From Gemmatimonadaceae bacterium (GTDB taxonomy: Bacteria; Latescibacterota; UBA2968; UBA8231), in the NCBI GenBank assembly GCA_002726335.1, contig PBSR01000174.1, positions 1-10,022 of the forward strand: 10,022 nt of DNA. The letters are read 5' to 3'. The notes under the pieces were generated by a model that saw only the letters and a list, made by a program, of their open reading frames with translations, ran no database searches and was not told where the DNA came from. Each line of letters opens with the position of its first letter. The first letter of the stretch is position 1. Below, in pieces: positions 1-5,904 of this stretch. The translations under genes were made by a program, and so were the position numbers.

Positions 1-678
1 AATCTGCTCCAGCCCTGCATCGGGAACCTGTTGTTTCAGACGCGCGATGATCGCGGTGATGCGTGGAGCCGCGAAGCTGCTGCCCCCGATCATCACGTCT
101 TTGCCGTGGAGCCATCGCACGCGCTGCGCGTCGCCTCTGGCGATGCATTCGATCGGCTGGTCCGGGTGGTAGTAGTAGGTCTCGTCGCCAAAGACCCTGG
201 CGCCTCGCACACCGATCACCGAAGGCAGGTGGGCGGGGTAGCTGACGAGACCGTCATTGTGTTCGGCGGCGACGATGATGATACCGGCTTCGGCGGCCTG
301 CTGGCAGACTTGGGCGAGGGGTTCGCGGGCCGCCTGGCAGGTGGAGCCGACGCTGATGTTGACGACCTTCATCTTCTGCTCGATACACCATCTGATGCCA
401 TGGACGAGTGCCGTTGGGCTGTCTTCGTCCAGGCATTCGCCGAGCCCGACTGAGAAGATGGACGCCTCAAGTGCTCTTGCCGCGACGGCAGCGACGACAG
501 CTGAGCCGTGTCCGACTGGATCGGAAGTCCCGGTCTCGGTCACGTATTCGTCATCATGGACCTGTCTGACGGTAACGGCGCCTGCCAGCGAGACGCTGCT
601 CATCTGAAGCCGGTCGACGCCCGTGTCGATCACGGCGATTCGTGTTGTGGCCTTCTGTAGCTGTGGAGAGGAGTTCAC
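1..678 (-). CDS. Subtilisin-like S8 serine peptidase, 3' end outside window
   Basis: Subtilase-fold serine protease. The 226 visible residues run off the left edge with no stop. The catalytic triad is clear: Asp18 in IAVIDTG, His57 in GHGSAVVA and Ser201 in GSSFAAP. Asn141 (AAEHNDG) is the likely oxyanion Asn, and NISVGS (107-112) matches the usual substrate-binding strand. Start: GTG at 678, preceded by a weak purine-rich AGAAGAGA. An in-frame TAG lies six codons upstream, so the frame cannot extend further. There is no signal peptide and no propeptide: the catalytic core begins almost at residue 14, which suggests a cytoplasmic processing protease rather than a secreted degradative one. It is the last visible gene of the minus-strand operon, 15 bases after the small orphan gene. 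Family assignment is seen in the sequence; a role in maturing the neighbouring small protein is inference. Confidence 0.9.
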   Translation of the reverse strand, partial: MNSSPQLQKATTRIAVIDTGVDRLQMSSVSLAGAVTVRQVHDDEYVTETGTSDPVGHGSAVVAAVAARALEASIFSVGLGECLDEDSPTALVHGIRWCIEQKMKVVNISVGSTCQAAREPLAQVCQQAAEAGIIIVAAEHNDGLVSYPAHLPSVIGVRGARVFGDETYYYHPDQPIECIARGDAQRVRWLHGKDVMIGGSSFAAPRITAIIARLKQQVPDAGLEQI

Positions 679-693
679 TGTGGTTGATCTCTT

Positions 694-1083
694 CTAGCGA
701 CCGACTCGCGTGTTGTCCTGCCGCGTTGTCGCGGTACCACTACTCCCGCTCAGAGAGACGCGGCGGCTTGTGGCCATGTGTGGTCCCGTATTGCTGACAT
801 GAAGGGACTGGGCGCCCAACACCCACCCGTTACCGACGTTGACGCTCATTGAGAGGTTGCCCTTGCTCGTGACAGTTGCGTTTCCACTCAAGAATGGACC
901 GTTGTAGCCCACGCCGCCCTCCACGGAGGTTCGATCGTGCCTGTGTACGCTGCCCATACTGTGGCAGCCGCCACACGCATCCATCACGGTCGAGGTGGAG
1001 TCGATCTGCATCGACTCACCGTGGTACATCTGGACCTTCGCCCGGTGTTTCCGATAGGGCTTGGTTAACTCCGTTCGTGCCAT
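694..1083 (-). CDS. Unrecognised 129-aa protein with CGGCH motif; candidate peptide substrate
   Basis: I do not recognise a family. The start at 1083 is chosen because AAGGAG lies 6 bases upstream; an upstream ATG at 1125, abutting the CPBP stop, lacks such a site. The protein has a basic N-terminus (about 1-20, with KPYRKHRAK), then Cys37, Cys40 and His41 (CGGCH) with His47 and His49 close by, then a Gly/Asn/Ser/Val stretch (about 57-100) that looks like beta strand, and a Ser/Thr/Gly-rich tail (105-120). No signal peptide or membrane segment is visible. Between a membrane protease and an S8 protease, downstream of an exporter, it is the natural candidate for the exported or processed substrate; this is inference from context. 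CGGCH formally matches the c-type heme motif, but a leaderless protein would not reach the heme-attachment machinery, so metal binding or disulfide formation is likelier. It could also be an N-terminal part of the S8 protein cut off by a TAG. Confidence 0.65.
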   Translation of the reverse strand: MARTELTKPYRKHRAKVQMYHGESMQIDSTSTVMDACGGCHSMGSVHRHDRTSVEGGVGYNGPFLSGNATVTSKGNLSMSVNVGNGWVLGAQSLHVSNTGPHMATSRRVSLSGSSGTATTRQDNTRVGR

Positions 1084-1089
1084 GTTCTT

Positions 1090-1095
1090 CTCCTT
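1090..1095 (-). promoter_or_regulatory. Ribosome binding site for the 129-aa protein
   Basis: AAGGAG on the minus strand, 6 bases before the ATG at 1083. It is the best Shine-Dalgarno match in this operon and decides the start of the small gene. Its strength suggests the small protein is made in larger amounts than its coupled neighbours, as expected for a substrate; that last point is inference. Confidence 0.75.
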
Positions 1096-1125
1096 GTCGT
1101 GAATGACTCGAACGCCTCTCCACAT

Positions 1126-1863
1126 CTACGTATCAGTATTGGTTAGCAGCACCGCGAACACGTTCACCAGAGCGTGACAGATCGTGCCGGGGATCACTGA
1201 GTTGTGGTGTATCAACATGACTGAGTAACAGATTCCCCCGGCGACAATCGCCACCATATGCCCCGGATGCCCGTAGGCGTGCGGATGCCAGGCTGCGAAC
1301 AGGAGTGTATTTACGCCGATGGCCACAGAGGCCGGCAGAAACGCCATCGCTGCGGTGAGGAGAACTCGCCGGAAGTAGAGCTCTTCGCAGAGAGCCGCGA
1401 AGCTGCCGAGCACACATGCGATCACGAGGTAATAGGGCATTTTCGGACCGACGAAGCCTGTGTATTCCAGAAAGCCCGGATTGGACTGCGTCCACCACAT
1501 ACCTGCATACACTGCGAGGGCATATGGCACCCCAATCCGAAGACCATTCCTGACCATGTCTGTCGTGGAGCCTTGTCTGCCGCCGTGGGCAACCGCTCCA
1601 TACACCTGCCACCAGATTACGGACGGAACAAGGATCGTTAGTTCACAGAGAACGACGACGCCGAACAGGACGGCAAGGTATTCGGTTTCCGCTCCTGCCC
1701 CGTCCAGATGTGCCTGCATAGACAGTCTGTGCAGGTACGGACCCGCGAGACGGTCGCCGCCCTGCAAGACCAACTGGGACAGGACCAGGGGCATCAGTAG
1801 CAGTGCGGCGCAGCTCCTGTTCCCCCTCACGGATCCGCGTGTATCCTGGCTTGAGTCTGTCAT
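1126..1863 (-). CDS. CPBP (Abi) family intramembrane metalloprotease
   Basis: A 245-residue polytopic membrane protein of the CPBP/Abi family (CAAX-protease-like, Rce1-type). The three family motifs are present in order: EExxxR at 160-165 (Glu160, Glu161, Arg165), FxxxH at 189-193 (His193) and HxxxN at 230-234 (His230, Asn234). They supply the metal ligands and active residues within membrane helices. About seven hydrophobic segments are visible, roughly at 18-35, 62-88, 108-124, 142-160, 174-192, 203-219 and 222-240. The gene starts 3 bases after the ABC transporter stop, so translation is probably coupled. Known roles of the family include prenylated-protein processing and, in some bacteriocin loci, self-immunity. 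Beside an ABC/HlyD exporter and a small orphan protein, immunity or processing is the likely role here (inference). Confidence 0.92.
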   Translation of the reverse strand: MTDSSQDTRGSVRGNRSCAALLLMPLVLSQLVLQGGDRLAGPYLHRLSMQAHLDGAGAETEYLAVLFGVVVLCELTILVPSVIWWQVYGAVAHGGRQGSTTDMVRNGLRIGVPYALAVYAGMWWTQSNPGFLEYTGFVGPKMPYYLVIACVLGSFAALCEELYFRRVLLTAAMAFLPASVAIGVNTLLFAAWHPHAYGHPGHMVAIVAGGICYSVMLIHHNSVIPGTICHALVNVFAVLLTNTDT

Positions 1864-1866
1864 CTA

Positions 1867-3543
1867 CTAGGCCGCCAACGCCGGCACGCATCCCACGTCC
1901 CCATCCACCACCACCCGCCCGTCTACCAGTTCCACCACGTCATCTGCCAGCGAGACCGTTTCCGGACGGTGGGCAATCAGGATCGTCGTGCGCCCCTCAC
2001 ACACCCGCTGCAGCGCCTCGCGCACAGATCTCTCGGTAGCCTCATCCAGTGCCGATGTCGGCTCGTCGAGGATGAGAATCGGCGTGTCCTGTAAGAGCAC
2101 TCGCGCCAGGGCCAGGCGCTGAAGCTGGCCGGCGGAGAAACCGGCCCCCCCCTCACCCAGTGGTGTGTCATAGGCCTGGGGGAGCTGTCCGATGTGATCG
2201 TCGATACAGGCTGATCTCGCCGCGTCCTCCAGATCTGCCTGCGGCACATCCTCGCCCAGGGTCAGATTTTCCCGGACAGTGCCGTGAAACAGGCAGCCCC
2301 CCTGCAGAGCGAAGCCGACACGACGGCGCAGGCCGCCCAGTTCGTAGGCTCTGAGATCTCGACCGTTCACGCGTACGCATCCCTCCTGGGGATCGTAGAA
2401 CCGGGGAATCATCTTCACGAGGGTGCTCTTGCCGGCACCGCTCTTGCCTATGAGGGCTGTTGTTCGTCGTGCTGCGAAGGTCACGGTGGCGCCGCGCAGC
2501 ACGGGTTCATCTGCGTAGCCGAAGACGACATCCACCAGATCGATGTCGCCGCCCAGACGAGGCGGTGTGACGGCGTGCAGCGCTGAGCGCACCAGCGGCG
2601 GCCGTTCGTAGACTTCGAGAAAGCGATCGACGTGGACACGTACGGTCTGGACCTGCGGCCACAGGGTGATGATTTCGTGTACGGGGGCGTAGAGGAACGC
2701 CGCGTAGGCGGAGAACGCCAGGAACGTGCCCGGCGTCATCTGTCCGTCGAGCACCTGGCGCCACCCGTACCAGCCGTACGCCAGCGCGCCACAGGTGCGC
2801 AGCATCGTGGCGGTGAAGCCGATGGCGCAGTCCAGGGCAGTAGCCCGTGCCTGCAACACGGTCAACTCCTCGAAGCGTGACCGGATCCGCCGGTAGAACA
2901 GGCCCTCGGCACAGAGGCTCTGGATTGTGCGGATGCTCGACAGAGACTCCACCGTTCGAGCCGACAGCGCCGCGGACCGCTCCGCGATCCGGCGCGCGAA
3001 ACGTTTGCTGTAGTGACCGGCCACCAGCGCCAGTACGGCATCGAAGGGCAGCACGATCAGGCTCAACAACGCCAGAGTGGGATGGATCCAGAGGAGCACC
3101 GCGGGGAACACGAGCAACTGGAGAGAATTGATGATCACCGTGTTGACGATCCCGATAACCCCGGAGACCGAGGTCTCCAGGTCATCGAAGCGGGACAGGA
3201 TCTCACCCGTCTCGCTGTGGTCGAAGAATTGAAAATCGAGGGTTTGCACATGTCGCAAGAGCCGTGACTGGAAGTCCAGGCTCATGCCCAGCCCGACTTG
3301 TCGACCGAAGTATCCACCCGTCACCTGCACGAAACCAAGGAACAGGCTGAAACCGGCACCGCCCACGAGTAAGAATTGCAGCAGGCCGTAATCCTGGTGG
3401 GGATAGGCATCATCCAACAGGAGCTTGGTGATGTACGGGCCGGGCAGGGCCAGCACCGTCAGCAGGATCGAGATCAGCAGCGCCTGCACGAGGTACCTGC
3501 AATACGGCCGCAACAGCCGCAGAATCCGACCGAGTCCGGACAT
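1867..3543 (-). CDS. ABC exporter, fused membrane and ATPase domains
   Basis: A 558-residue half-transporter of the exporter (type IV, MsbA/HlyB-like) class, expected to dimerise in the inner membrane and drive substrate export by ATP hydrolysis. The membrane domain covers about residues 1-310. The nucleotide-binding domain covers about 330-558: Walker A GKSGAGKST (366-374), Q-loop Gln414, signature FSAGQ (469-473, a variant of LSGGQ), Walker B ILILDEP (489-495) and switch His525. The start at 3543 overlaps the HlyD stop as TGATG; a longer in-frame reading to 3609 would add 22 residues inside the HlyD gene and is less likely. There is no N-terminal C39 peptidase domain, so leader removal must be done by another protease. 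With the upstream HlyD protein it forms a type I-like export pair; an outer-membrane channel is not encoded here. Confidence 0.96.
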   Translation of the reverse strand: MSGLGRILRLLRPYCRYLVQALLISILLTVLALPGPYITKLLLDDAYPHQDYGLLQFLLVGGAGFSLFLGFVQVTGGYFGRQVGLGMSLDFQSRLLRHVQTLDFQFFDHSETGEILSRFDDLETSVSGVIGIVNTVIINSLQLLVFPAVLLWIHPTLALLSLIVLPFDAVLALVAGHYSKRFARRIAERSAALSARTVESLSSIRTIQSLCAEGLFYRRIRSRFEELTVLQARATALDCAIGFTATMLRTCGALAYGWYGWRQVLDGQMTPGTFLAFSAYAAFLYAPVHEIITLWPQVQTVRVHVDRFLEVYERPPLVRSALHAVTPPRLGGDIDLVDVVFGYADEPVLRGATVTFAARRTTALIGKSGAGKSTLVKMIPRFYDPQEGCVRVNGRDLRAYELGGLRRRVGFALQGGCLFHGTVRENLTLGEDVPQADLEDAARSACIDDHIGQLPQAYDTPLGEGGAGFSAGQLQRLALARVLLQDTPILILDEPTSALDEATERSVREALQRVCEGRTTILIAHRPETVSLADDVVELVDGRVVVDGDVGCVPALAA

Positions 3544-4703
3544 CAGCCCTGCACCTGCCGCAGTTCGGGCACCGGCGTACGACCCATCTCGCGCAGTATC
3601 CGGCGCCACACCAGTTCCAGCATTCGGCCGCTGTCCACCGAGACGCGTACTTCAGCGGCCATGCCATCGGCCAGACTCAGGCGCGCTTCGTCGAGCTCGA
3701 CATCGACGGGGTACACCCCGTTGTCGCCAACGGCCTGTGCGGCGACCTCTGCCACCCGACCCTCCAGAACCCCGTACTCCAGGTGCGGATAGGCCCGTAT
3801 GAAGACCCGCACCCGTTGGCCAGGCCTGATCTTCGGCCGGTCGATCTGCTGGATGAGGACCCGGGCGCTCCAGGCGTTGTCCCTGGCCAGCTCGAGAAGG
3901 GTCTCTCCGACCTGTACGCGATCGCCTGTCCTGAGTTCGAGGTCTCCTGTGAGGACGACGCCGTCGACGGGGGCGCGGATGACGGTGCTCTCGAGCTGGT
4001 GCCAGAGTGCCCGCCGCCCGGCTTCGAGCTGACTCCAGGTCCGGCGTTCCAGCTGCAGGTCGCTACGCCGCGCCTCGTTGGCCTCTAGCTGGCGCCGGGT
4101 GATGGCCAGTTCGGCTTCGGCCTGCCTCAGCGCGGCCGAAGACTCGCGCACCGGAACGAGATCCTCGAGTTCGCGACGCGTCCAACCGGCGCGGGCATGA
4201 TCGCTGTAGAGCTGCTGTTCCCGCCGGACATGCTTCAGCACAAAGGCCGCCCGCTCCACATCGAGTTGCCTGGCACTCAGCACTGCTGTGAGCACGGACC
4301 GGTCGTGATCGATCTGCGAGACCAGGCGTGCACTCCGGGCTTCGCTGAGATCGAGTTCGCCTTCGACCTGCTCCAGCCGGGCTCGCGCAGCGCGGGGAGA
4401 AAGAACCATCAGGATATCTTCCTCCTCTACACGATCCCCGGCGTCCACTCGGACATCCTGCACTCGTCCCTCGATAGCACTCTTGACCAGGTGACGCGAC
4501 GCGGGCCGGATAGCGCCTTCCGCTTTCACCGTGACATCCGCCTCGAGAAACCAGCCCAGAACCAGGGCTCCGGTCAGCGCCAGGGCGCTGCCTCCGAGAA
4601 TCAACCATAAAAACCAGAACACGAAGCCGAATCCAAGGGACGCGAAGAGCCGTCCGGGGTGATCGTCCCGGGATTTCGGATGGGAATTCTGTGCGGTGGT
4701 CAT
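3543..4703 (-). CDS. HlyD-family membrane-fusion (periplasmic adaptor) protein
   Basis: A 386-residue adaptor that links an inner-membrane ABC exporter to an outer-membrane channel. One membrane helix (about 24-52) follows a short hydrophilic N-terminus. A split lipoyl/biotinyl-like domain is seen as GRVQDVRVDAGDRV (79-92) and VIRAPVDGVVLTGD (241-254). Between the halves is a long, Glu/Arg/Leu-rich coiled-coil hairpin (about 103-238). A beta-barrel and membrane-proximal region (about 275-355) completes the usual order, and length is typical. Start: ATG at 4703; an in-frame TGA lies three codons upstream, and no good Shine-Dalgarno site is visible. It is the first gene of the minus-strand operon and its stop overlaps the ABC start. 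The pairing supports export of a peptide or small protein; the substrate cannot be read from this protein. Confidence 0.94.
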   Translation of the reverse strand: MTTAQNSHPKSRDDHPGRLFASLGFGFVFWFLWLILGGSALALTGALVLGWFLEADVTVKAEGAIRPASRHLVKSAIEGRVQDVRVDAGDRVEEEDILMVLSPRAARARLEQVEGELDLSEARSARLVSQIDHDRSVLTAVLSARQLDVERAAFVLKHVRREQQLYSDHARAGWTRRELEDLVPVRESSAALRQAEAELAITRRQLEANEARRSDLQLERRTWSQLEAGRRALWHQLESTVIRAPVDGVVLTGDLELRTGDRVQVGETLLELARDNAWSARVLIQQIDRPKIRPGQRVRVFIRAYPHLEYGVLEGRVAEVAAQAVGDNGVYPVDVELDEARLSLADGMAAEVRVSVDSGRMLELVWRRILREMGRTPVPELRQVQG

Positions 4704-4908
4704 GCCGTGTCATTGGCAAGCCCCGTGCCAGGATCTGTGCCTGCCGGCTTTTCCGTCCTGCAAACTGTTGGGCTGCACCGCGCTGTGAGCCGAGTGCCGA
4801 TTCTCTGCTGCGTCCCTCGACGGCCGGTTCGGTGTTGACCTCTGCACACACCCATGGCGCCGAAACACCACGGCCGGATCGGTGGCGCCTTCTTACATTC
4901 TGCTGACG
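4704..4908. promoter_or_regulatory. Divergent intergenic region between exporter operon and DCC1 gene
   Basis: A 205-bp gap between two divergent genes that must hold promoters for both. It contains an imperfect direct repeat (4821-4834 and 4871-4884) and two copies of the palindrome GGCGCC (4856-4861 and 4884-4889). TACATT at 4894-4899 is a possible -10 element that would place transcription start close to the DCC1 ATG at 4909, giving a nearly leaderless mRNA; no convincing -35 box was found. No clear promoter was found for the minus-strand operon. Confidence 0.5.
4821..4884 (+). repeat. Imperfect 14-bp direct repeat, possible operator pair
   Basis: CGGCCGGTTCGGTG at 4821-4834 and CGGCCGGATCGGTG at 4871-4884 differ at one base, with starts exactly 50 bp apart. 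Both lie in the divergent promoter region; the second lies 24 bases before the DCC1 ATG. Such spacing could place two regulator dimers on similar helix faces. Binding by a regulator is inference. Confidence 0.45.
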
Positions 4909-5325
4909 ATGACTGTCCTGCCGACCATCATTTATGACGGCGAGTGCCGCTTCTGCCTCTGGAGCATGAGGAGGATCCGCCGGTGCGCCCGTGAAGGACA
5001 GTTCGAGTACCTGCCACGACAGGAGCCGGGCCTGGATGAGCGCTTTCCCCTTCTGGCACATTCGGACTTCAACACGGGATTGCGTCTGATACAGCCTGAC
5101 GGCACGGTGCATGTGGGCGCCGACGGCGTGTACGAGATCTACCGCATGCTGCCGCCCTACCATCTCCTGGCCTGGATCTATCGACTGCCGCTCTGCCGGC
5201 AGCTGTGCCGCCTGGCATACACCGCAGTGGCGCGGAATCGCCACCGACTCGGTCGTGTGCACGACGATCTGGTCTGCGATGACGAGACCTGCTCGATCCC
5301 CTTCGGAGACAGACAGAGTAACTGA
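4909..5325 (+). CDS. DCC1-like thiol-disulfide oxidoreductase family protein (DUF393)
   Basis: A 138-residue protein of the DCC family, named for its N-terminal DxxCxxC motif, here Asp10-Gly-Glu-Cys13-Arg-Phe-Cys16. The family is predicted to have a thioredoxin-like fold and thiol-disulfide redox activity; substrates are mostly unknown. The C-terminal half (HLLAWIYRLPLC through ARNRHRL) matches the usual ending of the family, so the protein is full length. Start: ATG at 4909 gives MTVLPTIIYDGECRFC, the standard family beginning; an in-frame GTG at 4882 would add nine residues, and neither has a strong Shine-Dalgarno site. It is transcribed away from the exporter operon across a shared intergenic region. 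If co-regulated, it could act on cysteines of the small protein (Cys37, Cys40), but DCC1 genes are common housekeeping-type genes, so this link is weak. Confidence 0.93.
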   Translation: MTVLPTIIYDGECRFCLWSMRRIRRCAREGQFEYLPRQEPGLDERFPLLAHSDFNTGLRLIQPDGTVHVGADGVYEIYRMLPPYHLLAWIYRLPLCRQLCRLAYTAVARNRHRLGRVHDDLVCDDETCSIPFGDRQSN

Positions 5326-5387
5326 CAAAGCCCTCGATCCCCTCGCTGGCTGATTGCTGCGCCTCCGTTGATCTCTCTGGAAGTGTC

Positions 5388-5460
5388 CATTTTCTCGATT
5401 TTTATCTGTTTTCTCCAATATTATGCGGGCGGGCGACCATTCTATCCGTACTATTACGGA
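5388..5460 (+). promoter_or_regulatory. AT-rich promoter-like stretch with a small palindrome
   Basis: The 167-bp gap 5326-5492 holds a distinctly AT-rich segment (5388-5425) in otherwise GC-rich DNA. TATTAT at 5419-5424 matches a sigma70-type -10 at five of six positions; the -35 side is poor (TCGATT at 5395-5400, 18-bp spacing). Downstream, TCCGTA-CTAT-TACGGA (5445-5460) is a perfect 6-bp inverted repeat, which could be an operator or a small leader hairpin. It probably drives the 5493-7732 gene set. Confidence 0.4.
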
Positions 5461-5480
5461 CAAAGTGAGAATGATTCCTC

Positions 5481-5486
5481 GAGGAG
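5481..5486 (+). promoter_or_regulatory. Ribosome binding site for the gene at 5493
   Basis: GAGGAG, 6 bases before the ATG at 5493. It fixes that start over longer overlapping frames and shows that this short gene is genuinely translated. Confidence 0.8.
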
Positions 5487-5492
5487 TAGCGT

Positions 5493-5747
5493 ATGCTCGC
5501 CTTGTCCCTGGGACTGCTTTTTGTCATGGCTACCACGGCCGCCCTGCTGGCCGATATGGAGCGGAAGCGCCGAACGATCGTCGATCTTCTCGATCAGCTG
5601 TCGCCACTGGTGGCGCGCAGCCGACGCCTTGCCATGGCCAACCTGCGGCGTCTCAGCCGCAGCCCGGTGCAGGCCTACACCCTGATCGACGCCCTGGAAC
5701 GCGAGATCGGTCTGGTGGAAAGTGAGCATGACGTCCCCCCCCCCTGA
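5493..5747 (+). CDS. Small membrane-anchored protein, paralog A (N-terminal part before frameshift)
   Basis: No family recognised. The 84 residues readable here begin with one membrane helix (1-20) followed by a basic and charged cytoplasmic helix (DMERKRRTIVDLLDQL onward), an N-in or signal-anchor layout. The gene downstream of the HDOD protein (7328-7732) is a clear paralog: Asp21-Met22, Arg26-Arg27, Pro38-Leu-Val40, RSRRL at 42-46, Asn50, Asp66, Leu68 and Glu71 align without gaps. The frame stops at TGA 5745-5747, just after a run of ten C (5735-5744). The paralog continues past its own PPP. Reading nine C instead restores a 134-residue protein ending at 5898, the same length as the paralog. 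The short version is therefore probably an artefact or a frameshift mutant. Likely cotranscribed with the HDOD gene. Confidence 0.8.
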   Translation: MLALSLGLLFVMATTAALLADMERKRRTIVDLLDQLSPLVARSRRLAMANLRRLSRSPVQAYTLIDALEREIGLVESEHDVPPP

Positions 5748-5898
5748 CGATACCCGCCGCAGATCGCTCTTCGCCGGTGCCCGGCTGGCCGGACTCGAAG
5801 AGCGGGTCCGGACGGTAGTGGATTCCACCGCCGCCACCGAGGCTGAGCCGGCTGCCCCGGACCCTGACACTGTCACACAGGACTCGGCTGCCAGCTAG
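5743..5898 (+). other. Displaced 3' portion of paralog A after the C10 run
   Basis: Read one base out of the upstream frame, this stretch gives PDDTRRRSLFAGARLAGLEERV and continues to a TAG at 5896-5898. It matches residues 85-134 of the paralog: Ser91-Leu92, Gly95, Arg97, Leu101 and Arg104 fall at identical positions once one C is removed, and both tails end in Ala/Pro/Asp/Thr-rich sequence. The repaired stop lies 6 bases before the HDOD start, an operon-like spacing; the apparent stop at 5747 leaves an unexplained 157-bp gap. Both facts favour a single gene at 5493-5898. This was aligned by eye. Confidence 0.75.
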
Positions 5899-5904
5899 CT
5901 TCCC

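Noticed and set aside
31..607. Plus-strand open frames opposite the left edge
   Set aside because: The minus strand carries an S8 peptidase with an intact Asp-His-Ser triad over the same bases; the plus-strand frames show no domain.
957..975. CGGCH as a c-type cytochrome heme site
   Set aside because: The protein has no signal peptide or membrane anchor to reach the periplasm, and no other cytochrome features, so a chance match or metal/disulfide site is likelier.
1867..3609. Peptidase-containing (C39) ABC transporter
   Set aside because: There is no N-terminal C39 domain; the protein begins directly with the membrane domain.
4063..5463. Long minus-strand open frame of 466 codons
   Set aside because: It overlaps both the HlyD gene in another frame and the well supported DCC1 gene on the opposite strand; its translation is Arg/Gly/Ser-rich without domains, as expected for a GC-rich shadow frame.
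5368..5685. Frame starting in the AT-rich leader with Tyr-rich N-terminus
   Set aside because: It overlaps the start of the well supported gene at 5493 with its GAGGAG site, and has no ribosome site of its own.
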